Assembly (NCBI RefSeq): GCF_023008405.1
Contig: NZ_CP095376.1
Coordinates: 3,806,001 to 3,870,000 of the forward strand
DNA: 64,000 nt
From: Amycolatopsis sp. FBCC-B4732
GTDB taxonomy: Bacteria; Actinomycetota; Actinomycetes; Mycobacteriales; Pseudonocardiaceae
Direction of reading: 5' to 3'
Below the pieces are notes generated by a model. It had not been told where the DNA came from. It did not search any database and saw nothing but the letters and a program-made list of their open reading frames with translations. Position 1 is the first letter of the stretch; every line of letters begins with the position of its first letter. Shown here piece after piece: positions 26,370 to 34,296 of the stretch. The translations under genes were made by a program, and so were the position numbers.

Positions 26370-27806
26370 GACGGCGGCGACGTACGCGTCCGGGCGGACC
26401 AGCCAGGCTTCGCCCGGACGCGCACCCAGCGCCCCGCCCACCGGGATCTCCACCGCCCGCGTCCCTTCGGCTCGCACGCCGGGGGTCGTCAGGACGAGGA
26501 AACCCCGGCGGGCCAGGTCACGCAACCGTCCATTCTCGACGGTGACGTCCGGCAGCAGCACCCCCGGCCCCGGCGGCGGCAGCGTCCCCCGCCGGGGCCG
26601 TCCGGCGTGCGGGCGCGCCGGATCGGGCGTGGTCAACGGCGAATCCGCGTACCAGAACGGTTCGGCGAGCCGGCCCGAGTCGACTTGCTCGTGCACCGCC
26701 GGGTCGGTGGCGGCGCGGGTGAGGACGTCCAGGCGGCGCGCGCGCTGCCCGTCGTCCTGCGGCACCAGGAAGTCCATGGTCGCGGTCGTGACCGCCGCGT
26801 TCTCGGCGGCCGCCGCGTGGCGCTCGGTGTGGTAGCTCTCCAGCAGCTCCTCTTCGGCGTGGCCGCGCAGGACCCAGGCGAGCTTCCAGGCCGCGTTCTC
26901 CGCGTCGGCGACGCCGGAGTTGAGCCCGCGCGCCCCGAACGGCGCGACCAGGTGCGCGCAGTCGCCGGCCAGCAGCACGCGACCGACGCGCATCCGGTCG
27001 ACGAGCCGCGTGTGGAAGCGGTACACCGAGCGCCAGACGACCTCGTACGGCCGGTCGCCGATGATCGCCCGGATCCGGTGGTCGAGGGCGCCACCGGTCT
27101 CCTCGGCCGCGAGGTCGTAGTCGTCGGGGACCTGCCAGTCGATGCGGAACTGCGAACCCGGGCACGGGTGGATGAGCACCTGGCGGCCCGGGTTCCACGG
27201 CGGGTCGAAGTGGAACCGGCGCTCGGCCGCCCAGCCCGGCAGGTCGGCACGGATGTCGCAGATCAGGAACAGGTCGCCGAAGGAGAACCCGGCGAGCTGC
27301 TGTCCGAGGGCCCGCCGCACGGTGTCTCCCCGCGAGCCCGCGCACGCGATCGCGTAGTCGGCTTCGATCCGGCGCGGCCCGTCCCGGGTTTCGCACTGGA
27401 TTTCGACGCACCCGGGCTGCATGACGCCGGTGACGCGGTGCCCGCGCCGGACGTCGATCAGCGGCTGCTCGGCGATCAGCGCGTCGAGGACTTCCTCGAC
27501 GCGCGCCTGCGAGATGTTGACGAACGGCGGGAGCGCGGACCCGCCGTCGGGCAGCTTCAGCGAGAACAGCTCGGTCTCGCGGTGGAACGTCCGGGCGGTC
27601 GTCCAGGTGAGCCCTTCCTCGGCGAGGCACCCCGCGCCGAGCGACGCCCAGACGTCCAACGTGTCCCGTTGCTGGCAAATCGCCTTGGACCCCACGGGGT
27701 CGCGCACCTCGTGCTCGTCGACGAGCACCACCGGCACACCCCAGCGCGCGAGCAGCAGCGCGGCCGTCTGACCGACCGGGCCGCCGCCGAGGATCGCGAC
27801 CGTCAT
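26271..27806 (-). CDS. FAD-dependent aromatic monooxygenase (MhpA/PheA type)
   Basis: A 511-residue group A flavoprotein hydroxylase that would insert oxygen into a phenolic ring using NAD(P)H. Seen: FAD GxGxxG motif in VAILGGGPVGQTAALLLARWG, the mid DG-type segment around residue 160 (ACAGSRGDTVRRALG), and the second FAD motif GDCAHLVAPFGARGLNSG near residue 290. The C-terminal thioredoxin-like tail is as in 3-(3-hydroxyphenyl)propionate hydroxylases. It is coupled to the MBL gene upstream (ATGA). The last 99 bp overlap the convergent beta-helix gene, an unusually long overlap. Confidence 0.9.
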   Translation of the reverse strand: MTVAILGGGPVGQTAALLLARWGVPVVLVDEHEVRDPVGSKAICQQRDTLDVWASLGAGCLAEEGLTWTTARTFHRETELFSLKLPDGGSALPPFVNISQARVEEVLDALIAEQPLIDVRRGHRVTGVMQPGCVEIQCETRDGPRRIEADYAIACAGSRGDTVRRALGQQLAGFSFGDLFLICDIRADLPGWAAERRFHFDPPWNPGRQVLIHPCPGSQFRIDWQVPDDYDLAAEETGGALDHRIRAIIGDRPYEVVWRSVYRFHTRLVDRMRVGRVLLAGDCAHLVAPFGARGLNSGVADAENAAWKLAWVLRGHAEEELLESYHTERHAAAAENAAVTTATMDFLVPQDDGQRARRLDVLTRAATDPAVHEQVDSGRLAEPFWYADSPLTTPDPARPHAGRPRRGTLPPPGPGVLLPDVTVENGRLRDLARRGFLVLTTPGVRAEGTRAVEIPVGGALGARPGEAWLVRPDAYVAAVLRVADQRAHLVPGVRGVTRIVDDVRDRADAAE

Positions 27807-28765
27807 CCTTGGAGCTGGTCCCAGACTTCACGGTCGCGTTCGGCGGTCCACACCACCGGCCGTTCGATGCCGCCGAGCTCGTCCCAGAGCCGCGAGACGT
27901 CGAAGGGCAGGCAGTGCTCGAAGATCGGCCAGTGCCCGTACTGGTCGTTCAGGGCCGCGTGGGTGCGCTCGAAGGCGTCCTTGAGCGTGCCGCCGGCGTC
28001 GCGGACCGCGCCGACCTCACGGATCATGGTGCGCAGGAAGTGCCGGGTCTGCGCGACGGCGGCATCGACGGCGTCCCGGCCCCGGCTCACCCCACCGCGC
28101 CCGCCGATCAGCGTCTCCGCGCCGAACTCGCCGACGCGGTCCAAAGTGGATGAAGCCCAGTCCCGGTGGAAAGCGTCCCCGGTGTACAGCGCGGCTTCGG
28201 CCTCGACGAGGTCACCGGCGTAAAGGATCTTCTGCCGCGGCAGCCAGGCGACGATGTCGCCTTCGGTGTGCCCACGCCCGCAGTACTGGAGGACGAGATC
28301 GCCGCGCTCGCCACCGAGGTCGATGGTGAGCCGGTCGGAGAAGGTCAGCGTCGGCCAGGTAAGGCCGGGGACGGAGTCCGCGCCTTTGGCCAGCCGCGGC
28401 ATCCGCCCGAATTCACTGGCCCAGTCCTCCTTCCCGCGCTCGGCGACCAGCGCCCGGGTGTTCTCGTGCGCGACGATGACTTCGGCGTCGAACGCGGAGG
28501 CGCCGAGCACGCGCACGGCGTGGTAGTGGCTCAGCACCAGGTAGCGCACGGGTTTGCCGGTGTGCTCCCGCAGCTTGGCGAGCCACTCACGGGCCGCGAC
28601 GGGAGTGGCCAGCGCCTCGAAGCAGACGAGGAAGTCCTCGCCCTCGATGGCACCGATGTTGGGGTCGCCCTCGGCGGTCAGCGCGTAGACCCCGTCGTCC
28701 AGGACTTCCAGGGTCTGCGCCTTCTCCGCCAGGTCGGCCGAAGAGGCGAAAGCTTTCTTCGTCAC
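27803..28765 (-). CDS. MBL-fold protein with an altered metal site
   Basis: A 320-residue metallo-beta-lactamase-fold protein. The usual HxHxDH motif is replaced by SHYHAVRVLG: the two first histidines remain, but Asp and the third His are lost. GRGHTEGD keeps its His and YAGDLVE its bridging Asp, while the C-terminal His loop reads GGRGG. I recall a subfamily with the same HYHAVR pattern, so this is probably a family feature and not decay. The role may be hydrolysis of a lactone or ester formed in aromatic breakdown, given coupling to the monooxygenase. GTG 28765 is preferred, with AAGGAG 8 nt upstream. A MarR operator lies in its promoter. Confidence 0.85.
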   Translation of the reverse strand: MTKKAFASSADLAEKAQTLEVLDDGVYALTAEGDPNIGAIEGEDFLVCFEALATPVAAREWLAKLREHTGKPVRYLVLSHYHAVRVLGASAFDAEVIVAHENTRALVAERGKEDWASEFGRMPRLAKGADSVPGLTWPTLTFSDRLTIDLGGERGDLVLQYCGRGHTEGDIVAWLPRQKILYAGDLVEAEAALYTGDAFHRDWASSTLDRVGEFGAETLIGGRGGVSRGRDAVDAAVAQTRHFLRTMIREVGAVRDAGGTLKDAFERTHAALNDQYGHWPIFEHCLPFDVSRLWDELGGIERPVVWTAERDREVWDQLQG

Positions 28766-28779
28766 GGCTCGGGCTCCTT

Positions 28780-28801
28780 GATCGTCAAAGGATTGACTAT
28801 C
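28780..28801. promoter_or_regulatory. MarR-type operator in the divergent promoter
   Basis: Two 9-bp arms, GATCGTCAA (28780-28788) and TTGACTATC (28793-28801), form an inverted repeat with one mismatch and a 4-bp spacer, core GTCAAAGGATTGAC. It sits 15 bp upstream of the MBL gene start and 64 bp from the divergent MarR gene. Size and place fit autoregulated MarR control of the MBL-monooxygenase operon. Confidence 0.75.
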
Positions 28802-28864
28802 TTTCGGCCAGGCTAGCCCGCCGGCCCGCCGCACGGAACCCCCGCGTCGCCTAACCTTGGCCGC

Positions 28865-29395
28865 ATGACCGACCGACCGGCCGACCTCGACTACCTCTCG
28901 TTCGTCGACTACGCGATCGGGAAGACGCAGGCCGAGCTCCCCGCAACCGACCCGGTGGCCATGCGCCTCGGCCTGACCCTCCACCGCCTCGCCGGAGCCC
29001 TGGTCTACGACTGGGAGTCGACGGTCCACCGCCCCCGGGGCTGGAGCTGGGGAGGGTTCCGGGTGCTGTTCGTGCTGTGGCTGGCCGGCCCCCTGGAGTC
29101 CCGCCACGTGGCGCGCCTGGCGGGCATGAGCCGAGCGGCGGTGTCGGCACTGGTCAAGACCCTGGAGCGCGACGGCTTGGTGACGCGCGCGGCGGTCCCC
29201 CGCGACCGCCGCGCGGTCGAGCTGGACCTGACGAAGGAGGGCCGCGCATCGGTGGCGGAGGCGTACCAGGAGCACAACGCCCGCGAGCAGGCGTGGTCGG
29301 CTTCGCTCACGCCGGAGGAGCGAACGGTGCTGATCGGCCTGCTCGAGAAGCTGACAACCGGCCCGGCAGCGGCGACAGCCCAGCGACTGACCTAG
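28865..29395 (+). CDS. MarR-family transcriptional regulator
   Basis: A 176-residue MarR-type regulator with a winged helix in the middle (LESRHVARLAGMSRAAVSALVKTLERDGLVTR, residues about 75-107) and the wing PRDRRAVELDLTKEG. MarR proteins usually respond to phenolic ligands and repress a divergent operon; here that operon encodes an MBL protein and an aromatic-type monooxygenase. A TAACCT box at 28852-28857 lies 7 bp before the ATG, so the mRNA is probably leaderless. Confidence 0.93.
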   Translation: MTDRPADLDYLSFVDYAIGKTQAELPATDPVAMRLGLTLHRLAGALVYDWESTVHRPRGWSWGGFRVLFVLWLAGPLESRHVARLAGMSRAAVSALVKTLERDGLVTRAAVPRDRRAVELDLTKEGRASVAEAYQEHNAREQAWSASLTPEERTVLIGLLEKLTTGPAAATAQRLT

Positions 29396-29967
29396 CCGGC
29401 GAGGCCTTTATTCGGACGAGCAGCAGCGGCGGCCCGGACGGCTGAGCCGTGAACGAACGCCTGACTGCCCCTTCGTCCAGCTGACGAGGGCGCGGACCGT
29501 GGCGATGATGACCAGCTGCGGCGGGCACCTCACGGCACGGAGCGGTGCACCATGGCACGCAATCACTACGGCGACCCACCGCCCAGCTCACGACCCGACG
29601 ATGCTTTGGCCCGGATAGCCAATGAAAGACGGCGACAAGCAGCTGCGGAGACGGGCTCAGCACCTGACTTCGTCCGGGCGATTAGTGCGCATGACGAGCG
29701 GACACTGCGGCGGATGGGCGCCCGCCTGCAGTCCGAGCGATCAAGCGTGAAGCGGTGAACGAGCTGCGGTCGATGCCTTGGCCTGGATGATCCCGTAGAC
29801 GAGGACGGGCTGCCACCACAGCAGCCGATCGACCAGACGACGAGCAGACGCTGTGGCACGGTGTCGGTGGATGGATCCGCTGGAGCATCGGCGAATGGGC
29901 TTGCCGGCGCGAAGCGGGGCAGCGCATGGGTGTAGGCCCGGAGCCTGGTGGCTACGGGCCGATCCCA
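29396..29967. other. 572-bp stretch with no convincing gene
   Basis: Codon-position GC bias is weak here compared with neighbours. The only open frame of note runs 29552-29758 on the plus strand (68 residues, containing ARIANERRRQAAAET and ending SVKR) with a poor ribosome site. It has no recognisable domain and may be chance or a relic. No repeat, terminator or RNA stands out. Confidence 0.5.
29552..29758 (+). CDS. Small hypothetical protein, doubtful
   Basis: A 68-residue charged frame with an Arg/Ala-rich helix. A GGAG-like site lies about 10 nt before the ATG. There is no family I recognise and codon bias is not typical of the genome. It is listed only because it is the single candidate in a 572-bp gap. 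Confidence 0.2.
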   Translation: MARNHYGDPPPSSRPDDALARIANERRRQAAAETGSAPDFVRAISAHDERTLRRMGARLQSERSSVKR

Positions 29968-31191
29968 TCAAGCCGCGAAGGGCAGTGGCTGATGCAGGTT
30001 GTTGCGCCGGGGTTTTCGGTGCTTGTCCAGGAACACCGGGGGTAGGAACTCGGGGTGGCCGTCGGGGGCGAGGCGGACCTGCCAACCCGAGCGGTGCATC
30101 AGCCGGTGGTGATGCGCGCACAACAAAACCAGGTTCGCGAGATCCGTGGGGCCGCCGTCGGCCCAGTGACGGATGTGGTGACCTTGACAGTGCCGCGGTG
30201 GGCGATGGCAGCCCGGGAACGCGCAACCTCGGTCACGCAGGAACAGGGCTCGGCGGAGGCCGGGTGAGATCAGGCGACGGGCTCTACCCAAGTCCAGAGG
30301 TTCGCTGCTGGCGCCGAGGACGGTGGGGATCAGCTTGCAGTCGCAGGCGTGGATGCGGGCCTCGACTGCCGAGATCAAGCCGGTGTCGCCCAATGTCGCG
30401 TGGCCGAGCCCGGATCTCAGGTCGTCCAGGGACACCGCGACCATCACGTGGGCGCGTTCACCGGCCTGCGCGGGCAGCTCTGGGGAGTTCAAGGCCAGGT
30501 CGATGGCGTCGGAGAAGGCGTCGCCGTAGCGTTCCTGCGGGGAACGGAAGTCTCCGCCGTCGTCGGCGGTGCGGCGTTCGGCCAGGGCGTCGAGCAGGGC
30601 GCTCGCGCGGGTGCCGGTCTCGTCGTCGAACCGGCCTGTGAGTTCCCAGGTTCCGGTTCTTTTGCGGCGCAGCGACAGTTCGCGGGCCGGGGCGGCGGGT
30701 TCGGTGTCCTCGGGCTCGGCGCCGTCGGGGTCGAGGTGGGCCAGGATCCGGGCGCCGAGGGCGGCGACTTGTTTGTGGCCTGCGTCGGCGGCGAAGGCGA
30801 GCAGGTCCTGTTCGGCGGAGTCGCGGTGCTCGACGGGGATCCGAGACACAGCCTCGATGATGGTATCGATCATCGGGGTACTCAAGGCACCCGTCAGAGC
30901 GGCAGCGCCGGTGGCGGGGGCGACAGCGGCCGGGGAGTCAAGGGTGTGCGCAGAGGTGAGAGCCTGGGCTCGGGCCACGGTGCGCTGGGCGGCCGCGTGG
31001 GGAATTTCCGCGAGGTGCTCCAGCAACCGGGCAACCGAGCGATAGCCGAACAGTTCCATAACCCCGCGGGATTCGATTTCCACCAGCAGAGTACCGATTT
31101 CCGCCTCGGCAGACCGCACCACGGTGAGCAGCCCACGGAGACGGTCGGCCAAAGCCTCCGCGTCCGCTTGCCACACCGCTTCTCTGTCCAC
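29968..31191 (-). CDS. HNH endonuclease with DUF222 (13E12 repeat family)
   Basis: A 407-residue protein of the 13E12/DUF222 family, common in multiple copies in actinomycete genomes and thought to be mobile or selfish. The N-terminal DUF222 helical domain covers about residues 20-300. The C-terminal HNH nuclease motif is complete: CAFPGCHRPPRHCQGHHIRHW, then GGPTDLANLVLLCAHHHRLMH (Cys pair plus HH...N...HH). It would cut DNA with a divalent metal. It is a lone gene with no sign of terminal repeats, in a region of weak coding on the 3' side. Its biological role is not known. Confidence 0.9.
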   Translation of the reverse strand: MDREAVWQADAEALADRLRGLLTVVRSAEAEIGTLLVEIESRGVMELFGYRSVARLLEHLAEIPHAAAQRTVARAQALTSAHTLDSPAAVAPATGAAALTGALSTPMIDTIIEAVSRIPVEHRDSAEQDLLAFAADAGHKQVAALGARILAHLDPDGAEPEDTEPAAPARELSLRRKRTGTWELTGRFDDETGTRASALLDALAERRTADDGGDFRSPQERYGDAFSDAIDLALNSPELPAQAGERAHVMVAVSLDDLRSGLGHATLGDTGLISAVEARIHACDCKLIPTVLGASSEPLDLGRARRLISPGLRRALFLRDRGCAFPGCHRPPRHCQGHHIRHWADGGPTDLANLVLLCAHHHRLMHRSGWQVRLAPDGHPEFLPPVFLDKHRKPRRNNLHQPLPFAA

Positions 31192-31356
31192 ACAACAAGA
31201 TTACCCGGCCATCGACCACATGTTCATCACTCGATCAGGTGGCGATGATCGTTGCGTGGGGAATCGGCACTGCCGACCACCACAAAAACGCAACCACCAC
31301 GAGCGCCGATTTCCCACGCCCCGGCGAAGCCGTATCAGTAAAGCCGAAAAAGGCTT

Positions 31357-31992
31357 TTAACTGGCAATCCCAGGCAAGCGCAGAGTGTGCCCAGTCTGCT
31401 CAGCCTTCGCCCGCAGGTACCGAACGTTGTTGTCAGTGGCGAAAACCCCAGTAGGCACCTGATCCCGCACCCCAATCCCAGCAGCCCGCAACTGAGCAGC
31501 CTTGTCAGGGTTGTTGGAGAGCAGATCGACCTCCCCGGCCCCCAGCGCCTTGAGCATCTGCGCGGCAACGGCGTAGTCCCGAGCATCCTCAGGCAACCCG
31601 AGCGCGGCATTGGCGGCATAGGTGTCAAGACCGTCATCCTGCAGCGCATAGGCGTCGAGCTTGTTGTAGAGCCCGATCCCCCGCCCCTCCTGCCGCAGGT
31701 AGAGCAGGTAACCACCCGCAGCGGAAATCCGTTCGACAGCCTCAGCCAACTGCGGCCCGCAGTCACACCGAGCGGACCCGAACACGTCCCCGGTCAGACA
31801 CTCGGAGTGCGGCCGGACGAGCGGAACCTCCCCCGGCGTACCGAGCACGAAGGCCAAGTGCTCCCCGCCGTCCGAGAGCCCCCGGAAGGTGACGGCTTCG
31901 GCGTCGACCTCGACGCCGCCGTGCAGGCGCAGCGGGATCCGCACCCGGGTCCGCACCTCGGCCGTCACGTCGTCGCCCCTGGATTCGCCCAC
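31357..31992 (-). CDS. ribA: GTP cyclohydrolase II
   Basis: A 211-residue stand-alone GTP cyclohydrolase II, which opens the imidazole ring of GTP with loss of formate and pyrophosphate at the start of flavin synthesis. Zinc ligands C65, C76 and C78 are in CLTGDVFGSARCDCG, and the catalytic arginine region is YLRQEGRGIGLYNKLDAYALQD. It is not fused to a RibB domain, and no other riboflavin genes are nearby, so it may serve a secondary flavin or deazapurine route. A TAGGGT box on the minus strand (32005-32000) would place the transcript start at the ATG. Confidence 0.95.
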   Translation of the reverse strand: MGESRGDDVTAEVRTRVRIPLRLHGGVEVDAEAVTFRGLSDGGEHLAFVLGTPGEVPLVRPHSECLTGDVFGSARCDCGPQLAEAVERISAAGGYLLYLRQEGRGIGLYNKLDAYALQDDGLDTYAANAALGLPEDARDYAVAAQMLKALGAGEVDLLSNNPDKAAQLRAAGIGVRDQVPTGVFATDNNVRYLRAKAEQTGHTLRLPGIAS

Positions 31993-32072
31993 AAGATCGA
32001 CCCTACACGAAGTTCAAATTCGAACACCGGCATGCGGGAAAACCGGTGGCGGGGCGGTCGTAAGCTCGGGCC

Positions 32073-32705
32073 ATGATCCCCGGCGCCACCGCGGCTTCCT
32101 TCCTCCTCGTCGTCATCCTGGGCGCGATGTCCCCCGGTCCGGACTTCATCGTGGTCACCCGGTCGTCCCTCACCGGGGGACGGCGGGCCGGGATCGCCGC
32201 CGGGTTCGGGATCGCGCTCGGGGTCTTCGCCTGGGTCGTGGCGATCGCGCTCGGGGTCGCCGCCGTGCTCACCGCCTCCGCGGTCGCCTTCACCGTCGTG
32301 AAGCTGGTCGGGGCCGGTTACCTCGTCTTCCTCGGGGTCAAAGCCTGGCTGGCCGTCCGGCGCGGGGAGTACCGGGACCTCGGGGCGGACGCGGACGAAG
32401 AGCCGCTCAAGGCGGCCGCCGCCTTCCGGCAGGGGTTGTTCACCAACCTGCTCAACCCCAAGGTCGCCGTCTACTTCCTCGCCCTGCTCCCCCAGTTCCT
32501 CCCCGCCGACGGCTCGACCCTGCAGACCCTCGAACTCGCCGCCATCGCGACCGCCGGCACCGTCTTGTGGTTCGTCACGCTCGCCGTGGTCGTCGGGGCG
32601 CTCAAGAAGGTCTTCCGCAACGGCCGGGTCCGGCGCGGGCTCGACGCCGTCCTCGGCAGCCTGCTCGTCGGGCTCGGCCTCAAGGTCGCCGCCACGACGG
32701 CGTGA
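32073..32705 (+). CDS. LysE/RhtB-family amino-acid exporter
   Basis: A 210-residue membrane protein with about six hydrophobic segments. The family signature is GAMSPGPDFIVVTRSSLTGG near residues 17-36, with the mid-protein GLFTNLLNPKVAVYFLALLPQF. RhtB/LysE proteins export amino acids such as homoserine, threonine or lysine; the cargo here is unknown. A TAAGCT box at 32061-32066 sits 6 bp before the ATG, which suggests a leaderless transcript. It ends 2 bp before the convergent MetE-like gene. Confidence 0.92.
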   Translation: MIPGATAASFLLVVILGAMSPGPDFIVVTRSSLTGGRRAGIAAGFGIALGVFAWVVAIALGVAAVLTASAVAFTVVKLVGAGYLVFLGVKAWLAVRRGEYRDLGADADEEPLKAAAAFRQGLFTNLLNPKVAVYFLALLPQFLPADGSTLQTLELAAIATAGTVLWFVTLAVVVGALKKVFRNGRVRRGLDAVLGSLLVGLGLKVAATTA

Positions 32706-32707
32706 GC

Positions 32708-33769
32708 TCAGCCGAGCTTCTCGGCCGCCAGGCGGGTGCCTTCGACCCGGGCCTTGATCTTCGCGAACGCGAGGTCGCGCGAAGTCGACGTGTCGTCCGC
32801 GAACGGCGAGAACCCGCAGTCGTCGCACGTCCCCAGCCGGTCGACCGGTACGTACCGGGCCGCCCGCAGCACCCGGTCGCGGACCTCCTCCGGGGTCTCC
32901 ACGCGCGGGTCGATCGGGTCGATGACGCCGACGAACACCCGCTGGTCCGCCTTCAGGTTCTCGGCGATGATCCCGAGCGCGCGGTCCGGGTCGGGCTCGC
33001 TGGCCAGCTGGACGAAGAAGCGCCCGGCCTTGAGGTCGAACAGCGCCGGCAGCAGGCCCGCGTAGTCGACGTCGAGGCTGTGCACCGAGTCCAGGTCACC
33101 GCCCGGGCAGGTGTGGACGCCGATCTTCGCGCGCTCCTCCGCCGTGAAGCGGTCGAGGACCGCGTTGTTCAGGTCGACGAACTGGCGCAGCAGGCCACCG
33201 GACGGGTCCAGCTTCAGCGAAAGCCGGCCCTCGGTGAAGTCGATCTGGACGCTGTCCGCGCCCGCGTCGAGGCTGCGCCGGATGTCCGCCTCGGCCTCGT
33301 TCACCAGGTCGGCGACGAACTGCTCCTGCGAGTACCCCTCGATGCCGTCGGCCGGGTAGATCAGCGAAAGCGCGGAGGCGGCGATCACCGCCTGCTTGAC
33401 CGGCTTGGCCGTGACCGCCTTCGCGCGCGTCAGGTACTCGTCCGCGTGGGTCGCGTAGCGGAACGGGCCCGCGGTCAGCCGCGGCAGCCGGCGGGTGTGG
33501 CCGTCGGCGAACGGGATGACGACGCCGTCCGGGGCCAGCGCCGTGAGTCCGGCCAGCGGGTACGTCGCGAAGCTCGGCTTCCCCTGCTCGCCGTCGGTCA
33601 GCACCGGGGACCCGGTCTCCTCGAACCGGCTGATCGTGTCGGCCAGCGCCCGGCTCTCCAGCTCGGCGAGCGCGGCGGCGTCGATCCGCCCGGCGGCGAA
33701 CTCCCCGAGGCCTTCGACGAGGTACGCCGGGCGGGGGATGCTGCCGATCGGTTCGGTGGGCAGGGTCAT
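32708..33769 (-). CDS. MetE-like cobalamin-independent methyltransferase-family protein
   Basis: A 353-residue protein matching only the C-terminal catalytic barrel of cobalamin-independent methionine synthase. The zinc-thiol site is kept: H219 and C221 in GVHTCPGGD, and C315 in GTCDDCGFS. Short MetE-C proteins include core methionine synthases, methylcobalamin-dependent enzymes and epoxyalkane coenzyme M transferases. Which applies is not clear, so I do not call it a methionine synthase. Start ATG 33769 is supported by GGAGGA 6 nt upstream. Confidence 0.85.
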   Translation of the reverse strand: MTLPTEPIGSIPRPAYLVEGLGEFAAGRIDAAALAELESRALADTISRFEETGSPVLTDGEQGKPSFATYPLAGLTALAPDGVVIPFADGHTRRLPRLTAGPFRYATHADEYLTRAKAVTAKPVKQAVIAASALSLIYPADGIEGYSQEQFVADLVNEAEADIRRSLDAGADSVQIDFTEGRLSLKLDPSGGLLRQFVDLNNAVLDRFTAEERAKIGVHTCPGGDLDSVHSLDVDYAGLLPALFDLKAGRFFVQLASEPDPDRALGIIAENLKADQRVFVGVIDPIDPRVETPEEVRDRVLRAARYVPVDRLGTCDDCGFSPFADDTSTSRDLAFAKIKARVEGTRLAAEKLG

Positions 33770-33948
33770 CGAGGTCCTCCAGCTGCTTGAAGGTGCAGGC
33801 GCGCGAAGAGGACACAACGGCCCCCATCCGTCACCCGGGCCGTCACCGGCCATGTTCGAAAGGCAACTTAACGTGCTCGCGGGCGGTCACGGAGCGCGGA
33901 TCACCCGGTCGGAGCAGCAAAAAGCACGAAATCAGAAGACGTTCGGCG

Positions 33949-33973
33949 GTTCGTTCGGAGGACGATTGGGTAT
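33949..33973 (+). promoter_or_regulatory. Sigma-B/F-like promoter upstream of the DUF3040 gene
   Basis: GTTC (33949-33952), a 15-bp spacer and GGGTAT (33968-33973) fit the actinobacterial general-stress sigma consensus (GNTT or GTTC, 14-16 bp, GGGTAT). The expected transcript start is near 33980, about 38 nt before the ATG at 34018. The rest of the gap 33770-34017 shows nothing else. Confidence 0.6.
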
Positions 33974-34017
33974 TCGCTCTGGCGACACGGCGGGTTCGGC
34001 GCCGAAGGAGTACCCCG

Positions 34018-34281
34018 ATGCTCAGTCACCACGATCGCACCGAGCTCGAGAAGATCGAGCGCAGTCTCGAGCTCAGCGACCCCGATCTGGCCACCGCGCT
34101 GCGCGACGGCAAGCGGCCGAAGTCGCGCGCGCTCCGGAGCACCCTCCTGATCTTCCTCGACGTCGTCGCCGTGACGCTGCTGGTCGTGGGACTGGTCCTG
34201 CCCGACCCCGGGGTGACGCTGTGCGGGATCATCGCGCTCACCGGCACCGTCTGGACCCACGTGGCGCGGCACCGGGTCTGA
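34018..34281 (+). CDS. DUF3040 small membrane protein
   Basis: An 87-residue DUF3040 protein: a charged N-terminal part (LSHHDRTELEKIERSLELSDP) followed by one or two hydrophobic segments (TLLIFLDVVAVTLLVVGLVL, GVTLCGIIALTGTVW). The function of the family is unknown. The start is ATG 34018 with AAGGAG 7 nt upstream. The sigma-B-like promoter suggests expression under osmotic or stationary-phase stress. dinB follows 15 bp later and may share the transcript. Confidence 0.85.
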   Translation: MLSHHDRTELEKIERSLELSDPDLATALRDGKRPKSRALRSTLLIFLDVVAVTLLVVGLVLPDPGVTLCGIIALTGTVWTHVARHRV

Positions 34282-34296
34282 GGCGAGACTGGGCCC

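Noticed and set aside
29968..31191. A group II intron or homing endonuclease element around the HNH protein
   Set aside because: The protein is of the stand-alone DUF222/13E12 type, and no intron or intein boundaries are visible.
31981..32072. A possible FMN riboswitch upstream of ribA
   Set aside because: The leader is only a few bases by the promoter estimate and lacks the conserved FMN aptamer parts. The GTTCAAATTCGAAC near-palindrome is too short to interpret.
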